DNA from: AP-15 sp963733945
GTDB lineage: Bacteria; Pseudomonadota; Alphaproteobacteria; ATCC43930; CGMCC-115725
Length of the DNA stretch: 64,000 bases
Direction of reading: 5' to 3'
NCBI GenBank assembly: GCA_963733945.1
Contig: CAVTFD010000040.1
Span: 172,494-236,493, forward strand
Below the pieces are notes generated by a model. It worked only from the letters and a program-made list of their open reading frames with translations, was not told the DNA's origin and ran no database searches. Shown one piece after another: positions 17,076 to 25,772 of the stretch (positions are counted from its first letter, which is position 1; each line of letters starts with the position of its first letter). A program made the translations under genes and the position numbers.

Positions 17076-17399
17076 ATGCGCATCGATGCGATTATGGGTT
17101 CGGTCGAGGCTGTCCGTCGAAAGCTGCGGGCCGTAACCGCGGTGGCCGAGGATGCCGGCGCCACGGAACACGAGAAGGCCAACGCGACCGCTCTGAAAAC
17201 GCGTCTGGAGCAGCGCCTTAGAGAGGCCGGAGCTCCCGCTGGGGATTGGACGGACAACCTTTTTCGGCTCGGCAAGCGGACAACGGTGCTGAGTCAATCG
17301 GTGTCTCCCGCATCACCGAAAGGAGATTGGACGGACCATGCCCTGCGGCTCGGAAAGACACTGAGGCGGGGCTATAAGAAGTGGTCCTCCCCGGAATAA
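17076..17399 (+). CDS. Small basic protein with repeated GDWTD motif (DUF2786-like start)
   Basis: 107 residues. The N-terminal half (VRRKLRAVTAVAEDAGATEH) resembles the helical start of DUF2786 proteins. The sequence GDWTDNLFRLGK near residue 60 is repeated as GDWTDHALRLGK near residue 88, an internal duplication of about 28 residues. Function unknown. The ATG at 17076 has GGATGG six bases upstream; a GTG at 17058 is possible. Convergent with the aldolase gene. Confidence 0.6.
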   Translation: MRIDAIMGSVEAVRRKLRAVTAVAEDAGATEHEKANATALKTRLEQRLREAGAPAGDWTDNLFRLGKRTTVLSQSVSPASPKGDWTDHALRLGKTLRRGYKKWSSPE

Positions 17400-17448
17400 G
17401 AGGATCCGCAAAGGCCCCGCTCGACAGCTTGCCGGTGGTTTCCCTGGT

Positions 17449-18222
17449 TTATTGTTTGTAGGACGGATCGATGCGGTCGAGCTTGCGCAAGAGGGCCGGC
17501 CATTCGAATTTAGCCGGATCATTGCGGCCGCCGCGGGGACGCATGCTGGCATTGTCAAAGGCGGCGCTGACGACTTCGTCGCCGATCGGATGGAACTCGG
17601 CACCCGATTGCTGGAAGGCGAGCTGCATCGCGCATGCCCGCTCCATGCGATAGGTCGCGAGAAAGGCCGCGGCGACGCTTGTCCCGACGATCAGCAGGCC
17701 GTGGTTGCGCAGGACCATGATGTGGCGATCGCCGAGATCGGCGAGGAAGCGCGCGCGTTCCTCCGGGCTTCGGGCAGCACCCTCGTAGTCATGATAGGCG
17801 ACATCGCCGATCACCTGCAGCGCATGCTGGTTAAGCGGCAGCAATCCGTCTTTTTGCATCGATACGGCGCAGCCGGCGATCGAGTGGGTGTGGAGCACGC
17901 AATCAATTTCCGGCCGGGCCATATGCACGGCACTCGGGATGGCAAAGCCGCCGCTGTTGACCTCGTGGTCCGACGGCTCGACCTTGTTGCCCGCGACATC
18001 GATCTTGACCAGCGACGACGCGGTCACCTCTTCGAACAGCAGACCATAGGGATTGATCAGGAATCTCTCTTGCTGCCCCGGCACGCGTGCAGTAATGCGG
18101 GTGTTGATCAGGTCCGACCAGCCGAACAAATCGACGAGGCGGTAGCAAGCGGCGAGGTCGCACCGGGCCTGCCATTCCTCGGCGGACATCCGCGCAGGCA
18201 TTGCCGTTACCGTTGATGCCAT
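17449..18222 (-). CDS. Class II aldolase/adducin family protein
   Basis: 257 residues of the FucA/RhaD fold. Zn-binding histidines are seen in CVLHTHSIAG (about residue 110) and in LRNHGLL (about residue 172); the acidic residue EER lies in SPEERARFLADLG. The N-terminal CDLAACYRLVDLFGWSDL is typical of proteins annotated near adducin. It may act as an aldolase or decarboxylase on a hydroxy acid; the substrate is not evident. The start at 18222 has GGAGG five bases upstream and is preferred over an upstream in-frame start at 18336. Confidence 0.9.
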   Translation of the reverse strand: MASTVTAMPARMSAEEWQARCDLAACYRLVDLFGWSDLINTRITARVPGQQERFLINPYGLLFEEVTASSLVKIDVAGNKVEPSDHEVNSGGFAIPSAVHMARPEIDCVLHTHSIAGCAVSMQKDGLLPLNQHALQVIGDVAYHDYEGAARSPEERARFLADLGDRHIMVLRNHGLLIVGTSVAAAFLATYRMERACAMQLAFQQSGAEFHPIGDEVVSAAFDNASMRPRGGRNDPAKFEWPALLRKLDRIDPSYKQ

Positions 18223-18421
18223 GGCTTCCTCCAGTGTGAGCGGGTTACGCCGGAAATCAGCGCACACGCTCCAATCCACTGTCAAGCAGCCCAATCCTCC
18301 GAAAAGCGAGCGCTCGCCCTCGGCTATCGCTCCCACTGGCCTGTTCGTTAACCCGATCGGCCGGAGTAAAGTACGTTCTACCAGCGTATAACCTCTAACC
18401 TACTAAGGTAATTGGGGCTAT

Positions 18422-18496
18422 TGGTGCCGGGTGAGGGATTCGAACCCCCGACCTTCGGTTTACAAAACCGCTGCACTGCCACTGTGCTAACCCGGC
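18422..18496 (-). tRNA. tRNA-Thr(UGU)
   Basis: Read on the minus strand, the 7-bp acceptor GCCGGGT pairs with ACCCGGC, a D arm has GCAC/GTGC, and the T arm contains GGGGGTTCGAATCCC. The anticodon loop TTTGTAA gives UGU, reading ACA (Thr). The discriminator is A and CCA is encoded. The lowest pair of the anticodon stem is a G-A mismatch. No integrase or duplicated 3' end was seen nearby. Confidence 0.9.
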
Positions 18497-18661
18497 AAAA
18501 TCAATAGCTTGGCTGGTACCAACGTATCGTTGCTGCTCGGCGCCACCGGTCGCCTTTCCGGCGCCGGTTATACCACTCCGAAAAGCGGCGTCGATATGAG
18601 CAGCCTTATCGGGAGGCCGCGCTCTGACCTCACCGTTGCAATCTGGAGGTTGCGAAATGGA

Positions 18662-18928
18662 TTACCAGGCGGAATAAGCCTTGGCCCGCTCCTGCCAGTC
18701 CGCCGCCGCCACCTCGTCCGGTCCGAAAAAGCGCGGATCGTGCCGTGGGATGACAGCTCCGGCTAGGCTCGCGGCGTGCGGCGAGGGACCGTGCCGAGAG
18801 GCCAGGGCTTGGAACCCGGCGAACAGTACAACCAATATGATCGCGGCCAACCAGGCCGACATGACGATGCGCCATCTGCCGACCGACCTCTGCACGACGC
18901 CCCGCCCGCTTTCGATCCGCGCTAACAT
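18662..18928 (-). CDS. Small single-pass membrane protein
   Basis: 88 residues: a basic N-terminus (MLARIESGRGVVQRS), one membrane helix at about residues 24-41 (WLAAIILVVLFAGFQAL), and a soluble tail ending in QERAKAYSAW. GGGG lies seven bases before the ATG. No family recognised. Confidence 0.5.
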   Translation of the reverse strand: MLARIESGRGVVQRSVGRWRIVMSAWLAAIILVVLFAGFQALASRHGPSPHAASLAGAVIPRHDPRFFGPDEVAAADWQERAKAYSAW

Positions 18929-19091
18929 AAGCACACCCCAACAATGTTGCGGCGCAACAAATAGGCAGGTGGCCCCTGCGCACAACCCCACAAGGGTCAT
19001 CGTGTCGCAGCGGCGCCGGACTATCGGGCACTGACTTCATCCTGAGATTAGCGAAATGTCGGTCGATCCTATGACCATTGAAGGGGGGGCG

Positions 19092-19274
19092 TTAGCGCGG
19101 CCAGCCGCTCGCGTACAGCCCGACTAGCACCAGAACCGTTCCGATCCCCATGAAGCCGATGCAGAAGGGCAACCCGGCTCGTGCCGCTCGGCGCAGGGTG
19201 AGTCCGAACCCGGTCATCAGCAAGCCCACCAGGGTCAGGAGGTTCATGCCTAAGAGAATGTCTTTGGTCAGCAT
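19092..19274 (-). CDS. Small two-helix membrane protein
   Basis: 60 residues with two hydrophobic helices (about 6-25 and 37-56) joined by a basic turn LRRAARAG. GGAGG lies four bases before the ATG, which fixes the start at 19274. Function unknown. Confidence 0.55.
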   Translation of the reverse strand: MLTKDILLGMNLLTLVGLLMTGFGLTLRRAARAGLPFCIGFMGIGTVLVLVGLYASGWPR

Positions 19275-19332
19275 CGCGCCTCCGAGACTGTCATCGCGCA
19301 CGTCGTCTGCTGATCCGGAAATATCGCCCCGT

Positions 19333-19644
19333 TTATTGTGCTCGAAGATTACTGGTGTCGCCCACGGTGCTCAAACGCTCTGCCCAGCCTGCCGGCAGGT
19401 GGTCTTTGTTTTCCGCGACAAAATCATTCATCGTGCCGTCGGGATGCGCTTTCTTCCACTTGGAGTATAAATGGTGTACGTACATTCCGCCGGCGCACCC
19501 GCCAAAAATACCAAGGAACGTGTGGTGGGCCATATGTCCTGCGACGCCACCCAAGGCTGCGCCTTCGAGACAACCTTTGGCGTTGGCGGTTTGGACGGTC
19601 AGCAAACAAGCCACAGTACTAGCCAACAAGAGGCGTTTCATCAT
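19333..19644 (-). CDS. Exported glycine-rich protein of unknown function
   Basis: 103 residues: signal peptide MMKRLLLASTVACLLTVQT (cleavage near ANA), then a Gly/His-rich hydrophobic stretch (GAALGGVAGHMAHHTFLG, about 29-50), and a hydrophilic tail. The middle recalls glycine-zipper segments. The frame extends further upstream to 19728, but the signal peptide supports a start at 19644. Function unknown. Confidence 0.65.
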   Translation of the reverse strand: MMKRLLLASTVACLLTVQTANAKGCLEGAALGGVAGHMAHHTFLGIFGGCAGGMYVHHLYSKWKKAHPDGTMNDFVAENKDHLPAGWAERLSTVGDTSNLRAQ

Positions 19645-19784
19645 TGGAGATTTCCCATCGGTTACCGACATCCGCCGGATCGGCCTGAATATAAACTCAA
19701 GATCACCGCGTTTGTCCCGCTTCGGCAATCGGAATCACCCAGCCTATGAGCGGCACGGCCGAACCCATGCCGGCCTCGGCTAGC

Positions 19785-20812
19785 TGTGGAAGCTATGAAG
19801 GTTGTTCATCCGGGTCTGGGGTGTGAGGCTGGGGTTGCGAAGCCAACCAGCCCTATGCCGGAGCCCCGGATGAACATCCATAAGAATGCGCGCCTGACGC
19901 CGCAGGGTCAACTCTTGATGGTTTTGCGGATCGAGGATGAGGGCTGGAAGGTTGCTGATGCCGCGGTGGCAGCCGGTCTGTCGCAGCGCCGTGCATACCA
20001 TTGGCTGGCGCGGTATCGGGCGGGCGGCGAGATCGCCTTGCAGGACCGCAGCTCGACGCCCGGCCGATACCGTGAGCGCGCCCCCAGCGAACGAGACGGC
20101 GAGATCGAACGGTTGCGCCGGCAGCGCCTGACAGGCGATCGGATCGCCCGCCAGCTCGGCCTGCCGCGCTCGACCGTAGGTGCGGTCCTGCGCCGGCTCG
20201 GTCTCGGCCGCCTGAAGGCGCTCGATCCGCCGCCGCCGATCGTGCGCTACCAGCGCGAGCGGCCCGGCGAGCTGTTGCACCTCGACACCAAGAAACTCGG
20301 TCGCATCGGCGGAGTCGGCCACCGCATTACCGGCCGCCGTACCGGAGCCATCAATCGCCACCATGGCATCGGCTGGGAGGTGCTGCACGTCTGCATCGAC
20401 GACGCCTCGCGCCTGGCCTACACCGAGCTCCTGCCGGACGAGAAGAAGGAAAGCGCCATCGCCTTCCTCGGCCGCGCGCTCGACTGGTTCGCCCGTCACG
20501 GCGTCGCCGTCGAACGCATCATGACCGACAACGGCTCGGCCTATAGGAGCCATGACTTCCGCGCCGCCTGCGCCCAGGCCAGGCTCAAGCATATCCGCAC
20601 CCGGCCCTACACGCCGCGCACCAACGGCAAGGCCGAGCGCTTCATCCAAACGAGCTTGCGCGAGTGGGCCTACGCCCGTGCCTACCAATCCTCCGCCGAG
20701 CGAGGAAACGCCATGCAGCCCTGGATCGCCGAATATAACCATACCCGCCCACACTCAGCCCTCGGCGGGCAACCGCCTGCCTCCAAGCTGAACAACGTTC
20801 TTGGCTTCAACA
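19785..20812 (+). mobile_element. IS481-family insertion sequence, apparently intact
   Basis: A 1028-bp element bounded by 23-bp imperfect inverted repeats (19785-19807 starting tgtggaagc; 20790-20812 ending ggcttcaaca; 19 of 23 positions match). It is flanked by gctagc on both sides (19779-19784 and 20813-20818), a 6-bp target duplication of the NCTAGN form known for IS481. One transposase gene fills the element. Confidence 0.9.
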
Positions 20813-20817
20813 GCTAG
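19870..20817 (+). CDS. IS481-family transposase
   Basis: 315 residues: an N-terminal helix-turn-helix (VADAAVAAGLSQRRAYHW), a second HTH (RIARQLGLPRSTVGAVLRRL), and an integrase-type catalytic core with DDE residues in LLHLDTKKLG, IMTDNGSAY and NGKAERFIQTSLREW. The C-terminal WIAEYNHTRPHSALGGQPP is characteristic. GGAG sits six bases before the ATG at 19870. The stop codon TAG (20815-20817) lies outside the element, in the duplicated target site. Confidence 0.95.
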   Translation: MNIHKNARLTPQGQLLMVLRIEDEGWKVADAAVAAGLSQRRAYHWLARYRAGGEIALQDRSSTPGRYRERAPSERDGEIERLRRQRLTGDRIARQLGLPRSTVGAVLRRLGLGRLKALDPPPPIVRYQRERPGELLHLDTKKLGRIGGVGHRITGRRTGAINRHHGIGWEVLHVCIDDASRLAYTELLPDEKKESAIAFLGRALDWFARHGVAVERIMTDNGSAYRSHDFRAACAQARLKHIRTRPYTPRTNGKAERFIQTSLREWAYARAYQSSAERGNAMQPWIAEYNHTRPHSALGGQPPASKLNNVLGFNS

Positions 20818-20956
20818 CGTTGCCGGGACCCAAATTTCGATCCAAACGCCGCGTTGACCAAGGCGGCAGCTGTACCCCGCGCCGTCATCGCGGATAATCT
20901 CCTACTTCGTTATCCCGGGTCATCTCCTCTCCCCGAATAGCCGAGTACAGTAGATA

Positions 20957-21749
20957 ATGACGTGGTCGGACTTGTATGCCCGCGGGACGGCGGTTCGCCA
21001 AGCACTTGTCTTCACCGCCATCGGGTTCGCCACCCTGCTCGGCGGCTGTGTCCCCGACAGCCTCATGACCCGATTCCAGTTGAAGCCGGATGATGTCATC
21101 ATCGAGCGTCGCCTAGATCCGGCGTACGAGAAGTTGTTTCTCTATTACATTGAACTCTGCGCGGCGAGCCAATTCCGTTCCAAACTGACTGGTGAAGGCG
21201 GAGGCGTCGCCGGTCATGCGGTCATGTACCTCAAGGGCGCCCTTCAACCTCGCGATCCCCGCAAACGAATTCGTCAATCTTGCCGAACTGATGACCCAGG
21301 GAGATATCGACGATTATCGCGAGATCCTGCGTGACGGGCCGCGGCGAGACGCCTTCCACGAATTCCATTGGTTGCCGACCCAACCGGGCGCACTTTTAAG
21401 GACGCTGCCGGTGCATTCCCCCAACGATCTTTACGACACGACATTTCGACTGTTCACACTGCAATCGCCGTTTCTGATGCGTAAGACCCAGCGAGCAATC
21501 GCCTTGCTATCAACCGAACGTTTTGTAGACCTGAACGCCAACCTCCATGATTTCGAGAGAAGATACGACGCGATCCTGGCGCGGCGCGACGAACGGCGCG
21601 ATGCCATGGCAAGTGTTCGCGGGACGCCATTTCGTCGGGTCGAGAGCCTGTGGTACGATTATATTCGTTCGCAGAGGACCAAGGTTCACTCCATGCTGGA
21701 TCGGCTCGCCGCAATGCCGGTGGCTTTGAACCAGCCCGCCGATGAATAG
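20957..21749 (+). pseudogene. Frameshifted lipoprotein gene
   Basis: The first open part (from 20957) has a signal peptide ending in the lipobox TLLGGC, then PDSLMTRFQLKPDDVIIERR and a region up to GHAVMYLKGA. The second part, in another frame (to 21749), continues PFNLAIPANEFVNLAELM and runs to the end with ERRYDAILARRDERRDAM. Joining them near 21225-21250 gives one protein of about 263 residues. The family is unknown to me. A single-base change, or a sequencing error, explains the break. Confidence 0.6.
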
Positions 21750-21807
21750 ACCATGCGAGCCATGTTTCGGACTGCGCTCCGCCCGCGGCTTGGAGAAAGG
21801 ACCTCCT

Positions 21808-22023
21808 ATGGCACGCAAACTCTCGATCGTCGTCGCCGTCGTTCTAGCCGTTTTTATCGCCGCGCCCAATCTCGGCTACGCTCAAGGCCGCAGCGGAGGC
21901 TTCCATGGTGGGGGCTTCCATGGTGGCCACTTTGGCTTCCGGAGTGCGAGGTTCCGTGGTGGCGGCTGGGGCTGGGCTCCCGGCTGGGGTTGGGGTCCTG
22001 GTCGGGGTTGGAGCTCTGGCTGA
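21808..22023 (+). CDS. Exported Gly/Trp-rich small protein, possibly truncated
   Basis: 71 residues: a signal peptide (MARKLSIVVAVVLAVFIA, cleavage near GYAQ), then repeated GGGFHGG and GWGWGP motifs. Similar proteins usually continue with a Tyr-rich segment; here the frame stops after GRGWSSG, so the tail may have been lost by a shift. AAGGA lies six bases before the ATG. Confidence 0.55.
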   Translation: MARKLSIVVAVVLAVFIAAPNLGYAQGRSGGFHGGGFHGGHFGFRSARFRGGGWGWAPGWGWGPGRGWSSG

Positions 22024-22153
22024 ATTTGGGTCCCGGGGTGAGGTTGAGTCTAGAGCCACCCTGTTCCCCGCGCTACCAGTTATTGCTACCGAATAGGCAA
22101 TTGACCGGCCCGGACTGCTATCGCGCGTTTTCAATCGCAGGCGATTGTTCACT

Positions 22154-22378
22154 CTAGCGCCATCTTCCGGAGGTCCAAACCCAGCGTCGGCCATTCCGCC
22201 GCCAGCGACCTCGCGACCAACGCCAGTGGCGGGGTCCCGGCGGAGGCGGCGGTCGGACCTCCTGGCGCGGCGGCGGCATCGGCGGAGGTGGAGGAGTAGC
22301 GGGCTGAGCGAATGCACCACCGGCCGGACAAGCCATAGCGGCGAGCGCGGCAGCCAACATCCTTCTTCGATCTAGCAT
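22154..22378 (-). CDS. Exported WxxGxW-repeat protein
   Basis: 74 residues with an N-terminal signal peptide (MLDRRRMLAAALAAMACPAG, cleavage near AFAQ), a Pro-rich linker (TPPPPPMPPPRQ, then RPPPPPGP) and a C-terminal pair of W-RGRW and W-TSGRW units, the YXWGXW repeat. Such proteins are periplasmic or surface-associated and uncharacterised. AAGGTG is five bases before the start codon. Same strand as AbgT, and convergent with the Gly-rich gene. Confidence 0.6.
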   Translation of the reverse strand: MLDRRRMLAAALAAMACPAGGAFAQPATPPPPPMPPPRQEVRPPPPPGPRHWRWSRGRWRRNGRRWVWTSGRWR

Positions 22379-22477
22379 CGCAACACCTTTTTGATCCAGA
22401 CTGGCGACCGCCTTTAATTCACCTGCGACCCGCCCTTTGGTTCCGATCCCATTGACTGGACCGATTTTCTTAAATGG

Positions 22478-24043
22478 TCACCCGGGTCCATAGGGTAGCC
22501 CGAGCAGTTCCCACGCGAGAAACAGCAGGATCCAAACGATCGAGACCGCGACCGCATAAGGCAGCATCATCGCCACTACGGTCCCGACCCCTGCCTTCTT
22601 GTCGTAGCGCTGGGCGAAGACGACGATCAGCGCGAAATAGGGCATCAGCGGGGTGACGACGTTGGGCGGTGAGTCGCCCACCCGGTAGGCCGCAAGCACG
22701 GCTTCGGGGGCAATCCCCAGCTTCATGAAGAGCGGCACGAAGATTGGCGCAAGTAGCGCCCATTTCGGGATCGCGCCAACGATCAGCATGCCGATCAAGC
22801 CGGTGACCGTGATGAACCCTAGCATCAATGGGATCGTCCCGAGATTGGCATGCTCGAGAACATCGCCCAGATTCACGGCCACGATCGTCGCCAGGTTGCT
22901 GTAGGTGAAATAGGCGAGGAACTGGCTGATCACGAACAGCAGAAAGATGAGCCCGCTCAGGACGGAGAACGTCTTGGTGACCGCGTTGATGCCGTCGACA
23001 ATGCTGGCGATTGTCTTGGCGCCAATGCCATAGGCCGCGCCGATCGCAAGAAACGCGAGCATGATCAGCACGATCAAGCTCCTCATCAGGGGAGAGTTGC
23101 CGACGATCGCCCCGGTTTGCGGATCGCGTAGCGGCGCACCTGGCGGAAACGTCAAAAGTGAGATGACGACGACGCTTACCACAAGGGCGTAAAGCGCCAG
23201 CCGCAGCCCCCTCGCCTCCTCCGCCGTAACGCCACCGCCGCTCTCGGCCGGGATTTCGCCGCGATATGCGCCCAGCCGTGGCTCGACGATCCGTTCCGAG
23301 ACTAGGGTGCAAACAACAATCAGCACGAGGCTCGACACCGCCGCGAAATAAAAATTTGCGGTCAGATCGATGGAGTGCGTCGGGTTCAGCAGGTGGATGG
23401 CGTCGTTGGTGATCTCCGTTAGGATCGGGTCGATCGGAACGATCAGAAAATTGACGCCGAAGACGGCAGCGACCCCGGCAAAGGCCGCCGCCAACCCGGC
23501 CAGCGGGTGCCGGCCGAGGCTGAGAAAAGCGCCAGCGCCGAGCGGGATCAGGACCAGATAGCCGGCGTCGGAAGCGACGCTCGACAGCACCCCCAAACTC
23601 ACCAGGATCCAGGTGACCGCCTTGCGCGGCGTGACCTGGACGATCTTCTTGATCAAAGCGGTCATCAGGCCCGCCTGTTCGGCCAGCCCGACGCCGACCA
23701 TGACGACCAGGATGATGCCGACCGGGCCAAAATTCATGAAGTTCCGCACCATCGAGGTCAGCATGAAGCGAATGCCGTCGCCGCTCAGCAGACTGTTTAC
23801 GGTGGCGGTCGCATGCTCGACCTGGTGCGTCTCCGGGTTCACCACCTCGTAAGTGACAGATGTCCCCAGCAGGTAAAACACCTGCGAGAGCACAATCACC
23901 AATCCCGACAGGATAAAGAAAATCACCGCCGGATGCGGGACCTTGTTCCCCACCCTTTCGATTCCGTCGAGCAATTTCTGCAGAAACGTCTTTGACGGTT
24001 CGATCGCTTCGCTAACCGCACTCGTCAACTTTGGCCCGCTCAT
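22478..24043 (-). CDS. AbgT family transporter (p-aminobenzoyl-glutamate type)
   Basis: 521 residues with many membrane helices. Family landmarks are LDGIERVGNKVPHPAVIFF at about residue 25, GLAEQAGLMTALIKKIV near residue 123, SDAGYLVLIPLGAGAF near residue 158 and the C-terminal RVGDSPPNVVTPLMPYFAL near residue 445. AbgT imports p-aminobenzoyl-glutamate in E. coli; some homologues export sulfonamides. Here it follows an M20 peptidase gene by 22 bp, matching the abg pairing of a transporter with an amidohydrolase-type enzyme. The substrate may be a gamma- or alpha-linked dipeptide; that is inferred. Confidence 0.93.
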   Translation of the reverse strand: MSGPKLTSAVSEAIEPSKTFLQKLLDGIERVGNKVPHPAVIFFILSGLVIVLSQVFYLLGTSVTYEVVNPETHQVEHATATVNSLLSGDGIRFMLTSMVRNFMNFGPVGIILVVMVGVGLAEQAGLMTALIKKIVQVTPRKAVTWILVSLGVLSSVASDAGYLVLIPLGAGAFLSLGRHPLAGLAAAFAGVAAVFGVNFLIVPIDPILTEITNDAIHLLNPTHSIDLTANFYFAAVSSLVLIVVCTLVSERIVEPRLGAYRGEIPAESGGGVTAEEARGLRLALYALVVSVVVISLLTFPPGAPLRDPQTGAIVGNSPLMRSLIVLIMLAFLAIGAAYGIGAKTIASIVDGINAVTKTFSVLSGLIFLLFVISQFLAYFTYSNLATIVAVNLGDVLEHANLGTIPLMLGFITVTGLIGMLIVGAIPKWALLAPIFVPLFMKLGIAPEAVLAAYRVGDSPPNVVTPLMPYFALIVVFAQRYDKKAGVGTVVAMMLPYAVAVSIVWILLFLAWELLGLPYGPG

Positions 24044-24065
24044 CGCTTTGCTCCTTTGCTCGCCC

Positions 24066-25493
24066 TCATTCCGGGGCGGGGCGGGCGTGGTGGTCGGCTA
24101 GAACTTGGGTGATCACGGCGGTGACGCGCTGGCCGGTCGGGATGTGCAGGAATTCGTTCGGACCGTGCGCGTTGGAGTGCGGGCCGAGCACCCCTGTCAC
24201 GACAAACTGCGCCTGGGGAAATTTTGCGCCGAGCATCGCCATGAACGGGATGGTGCCGCCCTCGCCCATATAGGCTGGCGGCGCCCCGAACGCAGCCTGC
24301 GACGCGCGCGCCAGGGATTGTTGGAGCCACCGCGCCAGCGGCGGCGCATTCCAGCCGGTAGCGCTCGACCCGAGATCGAATGCGACATGCGCGCCATAGG
24401 GCGGGTCTTTTTCGAGCAGCGCGCGCAGCCCGGCGCCAGCGCCCTCGGCGTCCACCGTCGGCGGCAGCCTTAGGCTGAGTTGCGCCCGTGTAAAGGGCAG
24501 CAGCACGTTGCCGGCGTCGCCCGGGCTTGGCAGGCCATTGATGCCAATGACCGCCAGTTGCGGCCGCCAGGTGCGGTTCAGGACCAGCTCGGTCAGGTCA
24601 TCGGCGGCCGGCGCCATGCCCGGCATAAAGGGAAATTTGGTGTAGACAGCGTCGCCGAGCGCTGCCGCGGCATCGCGCGCTTGAGCCACCCGTTCGGCCG
24701 GGATCTGGGCGTAGAGCTCGGATGGCCGTATTGCGCCTGTCGCCTCATCTTCGAGCCGTGACAACAGCTGCCGCACAATGCGGAAACTCGACGGCACCAC
24801 CCCTGAGGCGTCACCCGAATGCACGCCTTCACTGAGAACCTGGACATCGAGCGTGCCGGCAGTCATGCCGCGCAATGAGGTCGTCAGCCACAGCTGGTCG
24901 TAATTGCCGCAGCCGGAATCGAGGCAAACCACCAGCGACGGGTTGCCGAGCCGCTCTGCCAGATGATCAACATAGTAGGGTAGGTCGTAGCTGCCTGACT
25001 CCTCGCAGGCTTCGATCAGGATCACGCAGCGCGCATGCGGGACGCCCTGCTCGTCCAGCGCCAACAAGGCGCTCAGCGCACCGAACATCGCATAGCCGTC
25101 ATCCGCTCCTCCGCGGCCGTAGAGTTTGTCGCCCTCAAGCCGCGGAATCCAAGGACCAAACCCCTCGGTCCAGCCCTTCATTTCCGGCTGCTTGTCGAGA
25201 TGGCCGTAAAGCAGCACGGTGTCCACGCCAGCGCCCGGTACGTCGATGACGATGACTGGCGTGCGGCCCGGCAAGCGAACAGTCTCCAGGGATGCGCCCG
25301 GCAGCGAAGGCAGCTTTGCCCGCGCCCAGCGCTCGAACAGCGAGACCGCCTCCTCCATATAGCCGTGCGCCGCCCAATCGGGATCGAAGGCCGGCGATTT
25401 GTTCGGAATCTTGATGTATTCGGCCAGTGTCGGGACGATCTCGTCTCCCCAGCACTGGTCGATGAGTTTTCTGGCCTTACCGAGATCGATCAT
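24066..25493 (-). CDS. M20 family metallopeptidase (dipeptidase/CNDP-like)
   Basis: 475 residues, the length of M20 carnosinase-like dipeptidases. Zinc ligands are visible in LLYGHLDKQPEMKGW (about residue 94), GRGGADDGYAMFGAL (about residue 127), ACEESGS (about residue 163) and the last His in GPHSNAHGPNE. It should cleave short peptides in the cytoplasm. It lies between the UPF0114 fragment and AbgT in one co-directional run, so a role in processing imported peptides or acyl-glutamates is likely. Confidence 0.93.
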   Translation of the reverse strand: MIDLGKARKLIDQCWGDEIVPTLAEYIKIPNKSPAFDPDWAAHGYMEEAVSLFERWARAKLPSLPGASLETVRLPGRTPVIVIDVPGAGVDTVLLYGHLDKQPEMKGWTEGFGPWIPRLEGDKLYGRGGADDGYAMFGALSALLALDEQGVPHARCVILIEACEESGSYDLPYYVDHLAERLGNPSLVVCLDSGCGNYDQLWLTTSLRGMTAGTLDVQVLSEGVHSGDASGVVPSSFRIVRQLLSRLEDEATGAIRPSELYAQIPAERVAQARDAAAALGDAVYTKFPFMPGMAPAADDLTELVLNRTWRPQLAVIGINGLPSPGDAGNVLLPFTRAQLSLRLPPTVDAEGAGAGLRALLEKDPPYGAHVAFDLGSSATGWNAPPLARWLQQSLARASQAAFGAPPAYMGEGGTIPFMAMLGAKFPQAQFVVTGVLGPHSNAHGPNEFLHIPTGQRVTAVITQVLADHHARPAPE

Positions 25494-25552
25494 TTCACGA
25501 TACTCCTATGAGCTTAAGCCGCGAGCGGAGCGAAGTTGCCGCGACATACGAG

Positions 25553-25705
25553 CTAGTGGCGTTCGGTTGAGGAGAGCAGCAGCACCAGCAGACTGACGAT
25601 CAGCCCAGCGTAAAACGGCACCAGCAGCCGCCGGTTGGCAAAAATCGTTCGCTCGACCAGGCGCTCTGCGACCGTGTGTTCTCGCGCCGGCAGGGTGTCA
25701 TCCAT
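25553..25705 (-). pseudogene. UPF0114 (YqhA) N-terminal fragment
   Basis: Fifty residues read from ATG 25705: VERTIFANRRLLVPFYAGLI and the hydrophobic LLVLLLSS after it match the start of UPF0114 membrane proteins, which are normally about 160-180 residues. The frame ends at TAG 25553 after one helix; the other membrane helices are missing. It may be a remnant, or a short expressed protein, in the middle of the arc-M20-AbgT run. Confidence 0.6.
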
Positions 25706-25772
25706 GAGGTTCCGTGGCACGCTGTCACCGCTCAGGCGCGCGGCGCACCGTTACGACTCTGCGAGCGTAGCA

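Noticed and set aside
18422..19785. A genomic island integrated at tRNA-Thr
   Set aside because: No integrase gene and no direct repeat of the tRNA 3' end were found; the IS481 beyond it has its own target site.
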